From Senegalimassilia anaerobia JC110 (GTDB lineage Bacteria > Actinomycetota > Coriobacteriia > Coriobacteriales > Eggerthellaceae), in NCBI RefSeq assembly GCF_000236865.1, contig NZ_HE611014.1, forward strand, positions 219,876 to 273,149: 53,274 nt of DNA, in the 5' to 3' direction. Shown in pieces: positions 16,597 to 24,456 of the stretch; within the stretch, counting starts at the first letter, position 1; every line of letters begins with the position of its first letter. Both the position numbers and the translations under genes were made by a program. The notes below the pieces were generated by a model, which worked only from the letters and a program-made list of their open reading frames with translations, had not been told where the DNA came from and did not search any database.

Positions 16597-17331
16597 ATGA
16601 GCGAAGAGAAGAAGGAGGGCGCGCAGGCGGCCGCCCCGCAGGACGTCGGCGCGGCTGCCGATGCGGCGCCTGCGCAGCCCGCTGCGAAGAAGGCGAAGGA
16701 GCCGATGAGCGTCTCGCGCCGCTCGCTGCTCATCGGCGTGGGCGGTACGGCCGCGCTGCTGGGATTGGGCGCCCTGCGCTATGCCGGGCACGTGCCGTTG
16801 AACCGCCCGCCGGGAGGCCAGGACGAGGCGCACCTGGTCAGCGCCTGCATCCGCTGCGAGAAATGCTACGAGGCGTGCCCGCGCCACGTCATCAAGCCGG
16901 CCAAGATCGAGGACGGCCTCCTGGGGATGCGCAGTCCCCAGCTTGACTTCAGCGCCGATTACTGCGACTTCTGCGCCGAGGAGAACGGCGGCGTGCCGCT
17001 GTGCGTGGCCTCGTGCCCTACCGAGGCGCTGCAGCTTCCCGCCGGCGCGGATGCGCATAATACCATCATCGGCCTGGCCGAGATCGACCGCAAGACGTGC
17101 CTGGCGTTCCGCGACACGGGCTGCCATTTCTGCTTCGACGCCTGCCGCGATGCCGGCTACGACGCCATCCAGCTCGATGGCAACGGCTACAGCCCGCGCC
17201 CGTACGTGATCGAGGACAAGTGCGTCGGCTGCGGCGCCTGCGAGAGCGTGTGCGTGTCGCTGCAGCAAGGTTCCATCGTCGTGGGAGCCACCGAGCGCGC
17301 CATCGTCGTCCGTCCTGCGTCCTCGTTGTAA
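16597..17331 (+). CDS. NapG/MauM-like Tat-exported ferredoxin
   Basis: 244 residues. An Ala-rich cytoplasmic N-terminus (1-38) precedes a twin-arginine signal SRRSLLIGVGGTAALLGLG. Cysteine motifs follow: CIRCEKCYEACP, CDFCAEENGGVPLCVASCP, CHFCFDACRDAG and CVGCGACESVC, consistent with four [4Fe-4S] clusters, as in NapG. NapG works with NapH to pass quinol electrons to periplasmic reductases. Here it is paired with a NapH-like gene 10 nt downstream and sits behind the Mo triad, so it may give this reductase a second electron route. The start at 16597 has AAGGAGAGGGG. Confidence 0.85.
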   Translation: MSEEKKEGAQAAAPQDVGAAADAAPAQPAAKKAKEPMSVSRRSLLIGVGGTAALLGLGALRYAGHVPLNRPPGGQDEAHLVSACIRCEKCYEACPRHVIKPAKIEDGLLGMRSPQLDFSADYCDFCAEENGGVPLCVASCPTEALQLPAGADAHNTIIGLAEIDRKTCLAFRDTGCHFCFDACRDAGYDAIQLDGNGYSPRPYVIEDKCVGCGACESVCVSLQQGSIVVGATERAIVVRPASSL

Positions 17332-17341
17332 GGAGGTTGCC

Positions 17342-18271
17342 GTGAAACTGAGCAAGATCCGCACCATCGTGGCGGCCGCCGTGTTCTGCGTTCTGGCCGT
17401 GGGCCTGATCGCGGGCATCAACATGGGCACGCTGTCCGGCTTCGGCTTCGATTCTTTCAGCGCGCTGTGCCCGCTCGGCGCCATCACCACCATGTTGGCT
17501 ACCAAGACCCTGGTCCCGCGCGCCGTGTTCAGCATCATCATCATGGCGCTGCTGGTGTTCCTGTTCGGCCGCGCGTTCTGCGGCTGGATCTGCCCTGTGC
17601 CCGTGCTGGGCAAGCTGCGCGCGTTCTTCCGTTCGCCGAAGAAGCGCCGCGAGCTGGAGCAGGCGAAGCGCGATGAGGCGCTCGATATCGCCAAGTTCGA
17701 GCTGGGCTGCGGCGGGAAGGGCGGCTGCGAGAGCTGCAGCGCCTGCAAGCAGCAGCGCACCAAGCTGGATTCGCGCCACTATGTGCTGGGCGGCGCGCTT
17801 CTGTCCACGGCCATCTTCGGCTTCCCGGTGTTTTGCCTGGTGTGCCCCATCGGCCTGACCTTCGCCACCGTGCTGGTGTTCTGGCGCCTGTTCGCCAACG
17901 CGGACATGACCGTGGCCGTGGTCCTCATCCCGTTGATGCTGATCATCGAGCTGGTCTTCTTGCGTAAATGGTGCACACGCTTCTGCCCCATGGCCGGCCT
18001 CATGAACCTGATGGGCCGTTTCAGCCGTACGTTCAAGCCCGTCATCGATGACGCGAAGTGCCTTGAGACGTCGAAGGGCACGGCTTGCAGCCGCTGCGCC
18101 ATGGTGTGCGAGGCGGACATCAACCTGCGTCATCCGGACTACGGCGAGCGTACGCTGGCGGACTGCACGCGCTGCAACGCCTGCGTGGACGCCTGCCCGG
18201 CCAACGCCATCACCATGCCGGTGGTCGCCAAACGCGGGCAGGATGTGAAGCTGGCTCCTAACGAGAGATAA
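17342..18271 (+). CDS. NapH-like membrane ferredoxin
   Basis: 309 residues. About four to five membrane helices alternate with CxxxCP motifs: SALCPLGAI, FCGWICPVPVLG, FCLVCPIGLTF and CTRFCPMAGLMN. The C-terminal half carries CSRCAMVCEADI and CTRCNACVDACP. An extra cysteine cluster, CGGKGGCESCSACK (near residues 122-136), is not typical of E. coli NapH and may hold another cluster. The start is GTG 17342 behind a perfect AAGGAGG. It likely oxidises menaquinol and feeds the NapG-like protein. Confidence 0.85.
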   Translation: MKLSKIRTIVAAAVFCVLAVGLIAGINMGTLSGFGFDSFSALCPLGAITTMLATKTLVPRAVFSIIIMALLVFLFGRAFCGWICPVPVLGKLRAFFRSPKKRRELEQAKRDEALDIAKFELGCGGKGGCESCSACKQQRTKLDSRHYVLGGALLSTAIFGFPVFCLVCPIGLTFATVLVFWRLFANADMTVAVVLIPLMLIIELVFLRKWCTRFCPMAGLMNLMGRFSRTFKPVIDDAKCLETSKGTACSRCAMVCEADINLRHPDYGERTLADCTRCNACVDACPANAITMPVVAKRGQDVKLAPNER

Positions 18272-18287
18272 CCGATTCGAAAGGCAA

Positions 18288-18323
18288 GCGCCCCTTGTGC
18301 ATCCTCTTCGCGCCAAGGGGCGC
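18288..18323 (+). terminator. Terminator of the respiratory operon
   Basis: A perfect 10-bp stem, GCGCCCCTTG / CAAGGGGCGC, around a 16-nt loop, 17 nt after the napH-like stop. The tail TCTGCC is poor in T. Confidence 0.65.
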
Positions 18324-18376
18324 TCTGCCGATTGCCGTGTGTTGGCGATCCCCCTCCCTTCAACATGCGGCGATAT

Positions 18377-18665
18377 CCGCCCCGGGCCCCATCGGCCCGG
18401 GGCGGTTCTCATAGGCCGCGTTTCGGGTCCCTTTCCCGGTACGCGGTTTCCGCCCCGGGCTTTCCCCGCCGGCCTGGGGTTGTTTTGCCTGGCTGCGTGT
18501 CGGGGTCCCCTTGCTCCGACGCGCGCCGTCCGCCCCGGGCCTTCGCTGGCGCCGGGGCGGTTTTGCCCGGTTGCGTTTCGGGTTCTTTTCCCGCTGCGCG
18601 CCATCAGCCCCGGTGACCGTCCGCCTCGGGCTTTCGCTGGCGCCGGGGCGGTTTTCTTTGTGGGA
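18377..18665 (+). repeat. Four tandem imperfect units, each a terminator-like hairpin
   Basis: Units begin at 18377, 18450, 18530 and 18621 with CCGCCCCGGG-type arms (CCGCCTCGGG in the last). Each returns with GGCCCGGGG, GCCTGGGG or GCGCCGGGG, then CGGTTCTC, TTGTTTTG, CGGTTTTG or CGGTTTTC. Spacers between hairpins are also related (TTTCGGGTCCCTTTCCC, GTCGGGGTCCCC, TTTCGGGTTCTTTTCCC). Unit lengths are 73, 80 and 91 nt. This looks like a terminator module amplified in place. The surrounding gap 18324-19107 has no convincing gene. Confidence 0.65.
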
Positions 18666-19107
18666 AAGTCCGCAGCGAAGCGGGGATGTGTCTAGAATAC
18701 GTTGCGTACCACGGGTAAGCGTGCCCAAGCTGTGCATTCGCGCTTCCGCGCCGCACGCGCCAGTTTTCCGGGGTTCCAGAAACACAATCGATATGCAGGG
18801 GTTTGCTCGCGCTGGCCTTTTGGCGCTGCGCGTTTGCTCCGGGAAGCGGTTTCGTTCGCCGCCGTTCGTCTTTGCCGCGGACTTCTGCGCAAGCGGGCTG
18901 CGGTTTTGCGACGGGATCGCCGCGCAAGCGGGATGGCGTCGTTCGATGCGCGTTTCAAAAGCTTGCTTCGGGGACGCGGTTCGCGCGTCTTCCCGACGCG
19001 CCGCTCCGGTCGTCATCCCGGCGAGTTTCCCGCGCAAGCGGGCGGCGCCGGCGCCGTTTTCCGCCTTTGCGTCGATTGTCCGGCCAATGCGCGTGAAAGG
19101 ATGCGGA

Positions 19108-20508
19108 ATGCAAGGGAAATCGCTGGTCATGTTGCTGGTCGTTCTATACGCCAGCGCGTTTTTGGCGGGGTTCAACGAGAACCTGGTGAACATGGCGCTC
19201 ATGTCCATCATGGGCGAGTACGGCGTCGATTCGGTTGCGGTGCAATGGCTGGTCACGGGTTATATGATCGTGGCGACCATCGTGGTCATGTGCATGGCGT
19301 TCATGTACCGCCGCTTCAAGCTGCGTCCCCTGTACTTCGCCGCTGCGGCGTTCACGCTGGTCGGCTCGGTCATGGGGTTGTTCTCCACAAGCTTCGGGCT
19401 GCTCATGGCGGCGCGTCTGGTGCAGGCCGCGGGCTCGGGTATCTTCATTCCGCTCATGATGAATACGGTGCTGGTGATCGCGCCTAAACGCAATCTGGGG
19501 ACATTCCTTGCCATCGGCGGTTGCGTGATCACGTTCGGGCCCGCCTTGGCTCCGACGGTGTGCGGCGCGCTGGTCACCTCGGCCGGCTGGCATAGCGTGT
19601 TCGCGGTGCCCCTTGCCGCCATGGCCGTGCTTGCCTTGATGGCGTTGTTCGCGGTCAAGAACATGGGCTTCTCCCCTGCTCACCTGGACATTCCGTCGAC
19701 AGTGCTCTCGGCGGCGTTCCTCTGCGCGCTGAGTTTGGGGCTCGTGGAGCTGACCATTGACATCCCGCTTGCGGTCGGGTCGCTTGCGGTGGCGGTGGTC
19801 ACGGCGGCGCTGTTCGTGCTGCGCCAGCTGCGCTGCGAGCATCCGCTCATCGACCTGACGCCCATGAAGAGCCGCGCGTTCTGGCCGTCGGTGGTGCTGA
19901 CCACCATCGCCATGATGGGCAGCTTCAGCATGAGCGTGCTGTTGCCTTTGTACCTGGAAGGCGGAACGGGCCTGACGGCGTTCGCTGCCGGCTTGCTGAT
20001 GCTGGTCCCGGTGCTGGCGAACGCGGGCACCACGCTTCTGGGCGGCCGCATCATGGACGCGCGCGGCGAGTGGCCGTTGCTGCCGGCGGGCTTCGCGGCG
20101 ATTGCCGCGGGCTTCGCCCTGATGGCGGCGCTGGCGCCTACGTTGTCGTTGCTGGCGGCGTTTATCGCGGCGTTGCTGATCATGGGCGGCACCGGCTTCA
20201 TCTTCTCGCCATCGCAGACGGCGGGCCTGCGCACCCTGCCGGCTGAGATGAACCCGTTCGGGGTCGCCATCTCCACCACGTTCGTGCAGATCGCGGCCTG
20301 TATTGGCCCCTCGCTGTACACGGGCATCATGTCCACCGCCCAGGCGGGCGCGCTGGCTGCGGGCGCCGGTGAGGCGCTGGCGACCGCGCAAGGCTTCTCG
20401 ATCGCCATGGTGGTGGCCGCGTGCATCGCCGCGGCAGGTTGTGCACTCGCGCTGGTTTATTCGCGTGCCGCGGTGAAACGCGATGCGAAACGTGCAGGAA
20501 GCATGTAA
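19108..20508 (+). CDS. MFS transporter, DHA2 (14-TM drug:H+ antiporter-like)
   Basis: 466 residues and about 14 hydrophobic helices. The first helix ends FNENLVNMALMSIMGEY, with an Asn-rich version of the DHA2 motif D1. WLVTGYMIVATIVV and ARLVQAAGSGIFIPLMMN match helices 2 and 4 of the EmrB/LfrA group, and the GP-rich antiporter motif C appears as FGPALAPTVCGALV. It probably exports a toxic compound or metabolite; the substrate is unknown. The start at 19108 is chosen because GAAAGG lies 7 nt before it; the open frame further upstream runs through the tandem hairpins and is not coding. Confidence 0.85.
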   Translation: MQGKSLVMLLVVLYASAFLAGFNENLVNMALMSIMGEYGVDSVAVQWLVTGYMIVATIVVMCMAFMYRRFKLRPLYFAAAAFTLVGSVMGLFSTSFGLLMAARLVQAAGSGIFIPLMMNTVLVIAPKRNLGTFLAIGGCVITFGPALAPTVCGALVTSAGWHSVFAVPLAAMAVLALMALFAVKNMGFSPAHLDIPSTVLSAAFLCALSLGLVELTIDIPLAVGSLAVAVVTAALFVLRQLRCEHPLIDLTPMKSRAFWPSVVLTTIAMMGSFSMSVLLPLYLEGGTGLTAFAAGLLMLVPVLANAGTTLLGGRIMDARGEWPLLPAGFAAIAAGFALMAALAPTLSLLAAFIAALLIMGGTGFIFSPSQTAGLRTLPAEMNPFGVAISTTFVQIAACIGPSLYTGIMSTAQAGALAAGAGEALATAQGFSIAMVVAACIAAAGCALALVYSRAAVKRDAKRAGSM

Positions 20509-20527
20509 AATAGACGTAAGCGAATCT

Positions 20528-20556
20528 GCGGCGCGCCTTCACGGGCGCGCCGCTTT
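20528..20556 (+). terminator. Terminator of the MFS gene
   Basis: A perfect 10-bp stem, GCGGCGCGCC / GGCGCGCCGC, with a TTCACG loop and a short TTT tail, 20 nt after the stop. Confidence 0.75.
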
Positions 20557-20590
20557 AGCGTTAGCACACGAAGAGAAACGAGCGCAACCC

Positions 20591-20893
20591 ATGGCTATCA
20601 CCGGCAAGCAGGTCCGTCAGCTGCGCAGCATGGCGAACAACTTGAAGCCCACCGTCATCGTCGGCAAGGAAGGCGTCACCGCCAACATCCTCAAGCAGGT
20701 TAACGAGGGTCTTGAGGCCCACGAGCTCATCAAGGTCAGCGTGCTGTGCGAAACGGGCAGCCAGGCCGCCGAGGCCGGTCGCGAGATTGCCGATCAGGCC
20801 GAGGCCGAGCTGGTACAGGTCATCGGCAAGCGCGTGGTGCTCTACCGCGAGACCACCCGCGACGACATCGAGAAGATCCAGCTGGTCAAGTAA
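20591..20893 (+). CDS. yhbY: YhbY-like CRM-domain RNA-binding protein
   Basis: 100 residues that make up one CRM domain: GKQVRQLRSMANNLKPTVIV then GKEGVT (the GxxG loop), VNEGLEAHELIKV, and C-terminal KRVVLYRE. This small protein associates with the pre-50S ribosome. The start at 20591 agrees with the family N-terminus; the ribosome site (GAAGAG) is weak. It is monocistronic between two strong hairpins. Confidence 0.93.
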   Translation: MAITGKQVRQLRSMANNLKPTVIVGKEGVTANILKQVNEGLEAHELIKVSVLCETGSQAAEAGREIADQAEAELVQVIGKRVVLYRETTRDDIEKIQLVK

Positions 20894-20970
20894 GTAGGCG
20901 ACCAGCGAGCGAGCAGGCATACGAGTAGGCAAGCAAGCATCATTGCGTAGCTTAAGGCTGCGTGAAGCAG

Positions 20971-21007
20971 ATCGGGCCCCGGCAAACGCCGGGGCCCGAT
21001 TGCGTTT
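20971..21007 (+). terminator. Terminator of yhbY
   Basis: A perfect 13-bp stem, ATCGGGCCCCGGC / GCCGGGGCCCGAT, with an AAAC loop, followed by TGCGTTT. Confidence 0.85.
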
Positions 21008-21283
21008 GAGGGCGGAGGTGCGGCACAGCCGCGCCGCGCAGGCCGGGCTCGTCGTGCCGGTCGGGATTGGTACGACGCCGCGGTATGCCGGCCGCAATCC
21101 GTCACGCCCCCCCGCGACGGCATATCGGCTTCGCCCTGGAGTTGTGCCCCGCTGCGACGGCGCCCCGACCTCGCTCCGGAGCCGCCCCCCCTCGCGACAG
21201 CGTTCCGGCCTCGCTCTGGGGACCACGGCCCTTGCCCTGGGCCGCGCTCCGGCGCTCTGCCCCCCGCTCTGGGGGCGCGCGAT

Positions 21284-21335
21284 GCGAAAAACCGTCGGTT
21301 TTGGTCGCTGGCGGTCAAAATAGACGGTTTTTCGC
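21284..21335. repeat. Palindromic element 1: GCGAAAAACCGTC inverted repeat
   Basis: GCGAAAAACCGTC (21284-21296) and its exact complement GACGGTTTTTCGC (21323-21335) are separated by 26 nt. A related copy lies 144 nt downstream, and a looser relative lies near 36151. Confidence 0.7.
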
Positions 21336-21427
21336 GGTCTCGGAAGTGGGAAATGGACGATTTTGCCGGTTGTTCGCGTAGGGGCTTTCCGTTAGCGCAA
21401 ATAATCGCGTGTTTTGTCCTTGAGGCT

Positions 21428-21479
21428 GCGAAGAATCGTCAATTCTGACCACGGCTGGACAAAATTGACGGTTTTTCGC
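21428..21479. repeat. Palindromic element 2, related to element 1
   Basis: GCGAAGAATCGTCAATT (21428-21444) pairs with AATTGACGGTTTTTCGC (21463-21479) with two G-T type mismatches. It is also 52 nt long and shares the GACGGTTTTTCGC arm with element 1. Confidence 0.7.
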
Positions 21480-21484
21480 AGCGG

Positions 21485-21611
21485 GAGCTCGCTGCTCGGC
21501 TCGGCTAATGCTCTGGAAACTCGCTGCTTGGCGCGGCTAATACTCTGGGAACTTGATACTTAGCTAGATTAGCATCCCGAAGTTTGATGCTCGGCTCGGT
21601 TAACGCTCCGG
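21485..21611. repeat. Four tandem 30-33-bp repeats
   Basis: Units at 21485, 21518, 21550 and 21580 follow the pattern AACTCGCTGCTCGGC then TCGGCTAAYGCTCTGG. The third unit is the most diverged and the most AT-rich. No open frame runs through the array. Confidence 0.65.
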
Positions 21612-21983
21612 AGCCCGGTTTTCGTCCTGGCGTGCGCTGGGGTGGTGCCACGGTGGTGTCCTCCAATCGGTAGGCTGATCGGAAGCCCCCCTCGATACCC
21701 GCATTACCCGGCCGTGGTCTCGGGCCCGGCAGTTTCCTATCAGTCGTTCGGAGCGGCGAGCATCCTCGGCGGCAACACCCCCGGGCCCTCGAGGGGCAGG
21801 GGCGTATGGCTATCCGGGGACGCCCGATCGGCGGCCCCTCGGGGCTTGGCCAAGCTGTAGGCCATGCGCCGAATGCTCGCCACTGAAGTTCATCGGCGGC
21901 TTATCTCAGACTGCAATGGGCGCGACCCTCGCTCTGGTGTCCGCCCCCGTTACGGCGTCTCGGCCTTGCTCTGGTGCCGCGCC

Positions 21984-22298
21984 CCCGGTTCTGGGCGGTT
22001 TTCCCGCCGCAATGCCGCAGCTCGTGCCGCCCTGTGCTGGCGCAGACCGCGTTGACCCCCCGGGGTTCTGGGTTGTTTTGCAGGAAAACGTGCCCGAATT
22101 TGTCGCCTCCCGGTTCTGGGCGGTTTTCTCGCCGCGATGCTGCGATTCGCGTCGATGGCTACGGTATAGCCCCAGGTCAGAAGCATTCACATCGTCGGCG
22201 CCCCGTTCCGCAGCCTACGAAACCGCCCAAACTTCACTCAGGCGTTTGGCCGCCGAGCGCTGGATGAACATCGTGTAGCCTGCAAAACCGCCCAGAAC
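21984..22298. repeat. Dispersed GGTTCTGGGCGGTTTT repeats
   Basis: Two near-identical 32-bp direct copies begin at 21984 and 22109 (CCCGGTTCTGGGCGGTTTTC then YCGCCGCRATGC). A degenerate copy lies at 22061-22080 and an inverted copy (GCAAAACCGCCCAGAAC) at 22282-22298. Confidence 0.6.
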
Positions 22299-22372
22299 TT
22301 TGCTCGGGTGTTAGCTGCGACATTCTATAGTGTGTCATGCTCGATATCGCGTTGCCGGGATACGCATATCGC

Positions 22373-23443
22373 CTACTTCAGGCACCTGCACAGCCATTGG
22401 TTGCCGGTGTTGGCGGCGTGGGGGCAGCCGATGCAGGTGGGCGCATCGCAGAGTTGCGCGCTTTCGGGTGCGTCGCAGAAATCCTGCAGGTCAAGCGCGG
22501 GGTTTGCAGTCTCGGGCTGCGCCCCGGCGGTGATGTCTTCGATATTGTCGTGCATGTCGCCTTCCGCTTGCGTCCTCGCGGGGTTCGGGCTCGTCGGCGC
22601 TTCTGCGTTTGTCCCCGCTCCCGCTATCGGCGCTTCCTCATCCTCGCCCGCTTTTGCTCCCGCTACCGCTTCGGCTGCTGCTTCCACTCCCGCCGCATCT
22701 GCCAGCTGCATCGCGCGCACCACCATGCTGGCGAACTGGCGCATGCCCAGATTCGTGGGGTGCGTGCCCTCGAGCGAGTCGTAGTCGCGACCGAACGCTC
22801 GCACGTCGGCTACGCGGCAGCCTTCTGCTGCGGCTGCATCGCGGATGGCGACGTTGTATTCGTCCAAGTGGTGACCGCGCAGACGGTAGCAGAACTCGGG
22901 ATGATCGACGCCGTGCGTGCGCCCAGGCAGCAGTGTGATGCAATACACCGTGGCGTTAGGGGCGGCCGCGTGGATGTTGCGCAACATGGTGCAGTATGCT
23001 GCGCCGAAACGCTCCACGGCGTTGGCGGGCGCGGCGCCGGCTATCTGCTCGGGAACGGTTGCCGGGTCGATGCAGCGCGGCATGGCGTGGCTGCGGCCGG
23101 CGGCCTGCGCCTCGGCGCCGCCCCAGCCGTAGTCGTTGATGCCGATGAACACGAGCACCGCATCCGGTGCCTGGCCGTCGGGTCCCAGCAGGGCGGCTGC
23201 GCGTTCGGGGCTGCTGGCGGCGGGGAAGCCCGCGCCCTCGACCATGCTGCCTGACCAGGCGCTATCGGCAAGCACGGTTCCGCCGAGCGCGCGCACCGCG
23301 TGCGACCACCACGTGTCCTCGGGGCGCAGCACTCCGGATCGCTCCAAGCGCTCGTCGTTGTAGAACAGCGTGTAGCCATCGGGCACGCACCCCTCGAAGG
23401 TGCTGATGGAATCGCCCATGATGGAGAACGTCTTCGCGGGCAT
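22373..23443 (-). CDS. SGNH/GDSL hydrolase with Cys-rich C-terminal tail
   Basis: 356 residues. Residues 1-245 form an SGNH hydrolase: block I SIMGDSIS with the catalytic Ser at residue 12, block III GINDYGW, and block V SLEGTHPTNLG with the His. A low-complexity Ala/Glu/Gly linker follows. The last 37 residues hold six cysteines (LCDAPTCIGCPH and WLCRCLK), which suggests a metal- or disulphide-bound mini-domain. No signal peptide is seen, so the enzyme is probably cytosolic and its ester substrate unknown. The start is ATG 23443 with AAGGAAGG upstream. Confidence 0.8.
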   Translation of the reverse strand: MPAKTFSIMGDSISTFEGCVPDGYTLFYNDERLERSGVLRPEDTWWSHAVRALGGTVLADSAWSGSMVEGAGFPAASSPERAAALLGPDGQAPDAVLVFIGINDYGWGGAEAQAAGRSHAMPRCIDPATVPEQIAGAAPANAVERFGAAYCTMLRNIHAAAPNATVYCITLLPGRTHGVDHPEFCYRLRGHHLDEYNVAIRDAAAAEGCRVADVRAFGRDYDSLEGTHPTNLGMRQFASMVVRAMQLADAAGVEAAAEAVAGAKAGEDEEAPIAGAGTNAEAPTSPNPARTQAEGDMHDNIEDITAGAQPETANPALDLQDFCDAPESAQLCDAPTCIGCPHAANTGNQWLCRCLK

Positions 23444-23919
23444 GCTCGACCGCCTTCCTTGCGTCATTCGTGATCGCGTCCCGGCGCCGCGCGTCGGGAC
23501 TGCTTTTGTCCAGTAGCACATGGTAGCAAAACCTCGCGAAGGCTCTGTTAACAGTCTATGTAGCCTCGCATTGCGGAACGCCGAAGCGTCCTTATCGCCG
23601 TCTACGCGAGGCCGGCGAACCTACCGCAATTGCCGCTGCTGGCTCGTTTTACCAGCCTCTTCCGTCTTCCATTGCTTTCCTTGTCACCGCGTTCTTGTCT
23701 GATGTCTCAGGCGATAAAGCCCAAACAACCGCAATAACTCCGCCGCAGCTTACGTTTCCGTCCGCACGCCCTTCTTCCCCGGCCTTTCGGCTCCGCGCCC
23801 GCAAACCCTTCTTTCCAAGCTCGTCAGTCTCCTTCCCGCGCTGTATTCGCCATCAGAATAGCCCCAGGTGAACCGCATAAAAACTTATGTGCAACCAGTG
23901 AATGCCGTAGACTGTCCCC
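23444..23919. other. Intergenic region with no gene seen
   Basis: The region lies between the leftward hydrolase and the rightward toxin-antitoxin promoter. No frame has a ribosome site or recognisable product, and I see no strong hairpin with a T-run. It should hold the hydrolase promoter, but no clear hexamer pair stands out on the minus strand. Confidence 0.5.
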
Positions 23920-23948
23920 TTGACGTTGTACGAAAGACGTTGTACAAT
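23920..23948 (+). promoter_or_regulatory. Promoter with overlapping direct-repeat operator for the RelB/PIN module
   Basis: TTGACG (23920-23925), a 17-bp spacer, then TACAAT (23943-23948). Two direct repeats of ACGTTGTAC (23923-23931 and 23937-23945), 14 bp apart, overlap the -35 and -10. That placement fits autorepression by the antitoxin. The 5' leader then folds into two GC hairpins, GTTGCGCCGG/CCGGCGCAAC (23973-23998) and GGCCGGC/GCCGGCC (24024-24043). Confidence 0.75.
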
Positions 23949-24086
23949 AATACGAACCACGCACTCACACAAGTTGCGCCGGCGGAGCCCGGCGCAACGC
24001 TGGTAATCGCTGCGGGGAACAACGGCCGGCGGATCGGCCGGCCGCCCGTTTCCCCGTGCAGCGAAGCGGGACGATCGGAGGTTGCA

Positions 24087-24455
24087 ATGGGCGAGGCAAT
24101 GGTCACCGGCCGCATGGCGCCCGGCAAAAAGCGCCGCGGCGGTCTTGTGCTGCAGCGGGAGGGCCTCACGGCCTCTCAGGCCATCAACCGCATGTACGAT
24201 AAGCTCATCGAGAACGGCGATGCGTCGTTTCTCACGGGCATCGTGGCGGCGGAGGACGAAGCGGCCTGGGATAACGCCGTGGAGTTCGTCGATTCCCTCT
24301 CCGAACCCGCATCCAACGGCGCATCCGATGCCGACGATGAAGCGCCCTCGGCGCTGGTCGATCGCGCTTTCGAGCACGGCGACCTGCCGCCCGACGGCCC
24401 GGACCTTGCGGCCATCGCCCGCGCCGCGCGATTCTCCTCGCGGGGGGTGATCTAG
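24087..24455 (+). CDS. RelB/DinJ-like antitoxin
   Basis: 122 residues. Residues 23-47 (LQREGLTASQAINRMYDKL) match the first helix region of RelB/DinJ ribbon-helix-helix antitoxins. The N-terminal beta-strand is basic and unusually rich in Gly/Lys/Arg (APGKKRRGG). The C-terminal half is acidic and probably binds the toxin. The start at 24087 has TCGGAGGT; the open frame upstream of it is excluded because it contains the promoter. It ends one nucleotide before the toxin gene start, so the two are coupled. Confidence 0.75.
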   Translation: MGEAMVTGRMAPGKKRRGGLVLQREGLTASQAINRMYDKLIENGDASFLTGIVAAEDEAAWDNAVEFVDSLSEPASNGASDADDEAPSALVDRAFEHGDLPPDGPDLAAIARAARFSSRGVI

Positions 24456-24456
24456 C

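Larger units (their letters stand above)
21001..22372. other. Gene-free, repeat-rich stretch (about 1.4 kb)
   Basis: No open frame here has a ribosome site, recognisable domain or family similarity. The stretch instead carries three kinds of repeat, listed separately: paired inverted elements, a 32-bp tandem array, and dispersed copies of GGTTCTGGGCGGTTTT. Base composition is less uniform than in flanking genes, with A/T-rich islands near 21300-21480 and 21530-21600. It may be decayed sequence or a repeat insertion hot spot between yhbY and the SGNH hydrolase gene. Confidence 0.6.

Noticed and set aside
18377-18665. CRISPR-like array
   Set aside because: Repeat units differ in length (73-91 nt) and sequence, there are no unique fixed-length spacers, and there are no cas genes nearby.
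18511-19107. N-terminal extension of the MFS transporter by about 199 residues
   Set aside because: The frame passes through the tandem hairpins, the residues are Arg/Pro/Phe-rich and unlike any MFS N-terminus, and a good ribosome site precedes 19108.
21906-22278. Overlapping small open frames in several phases of the gene-free stretch
   Set aside because: They overlap each other on both strands, lack ribosome sites and cross the dispersed repeats; GC-rich random sequence explains them.
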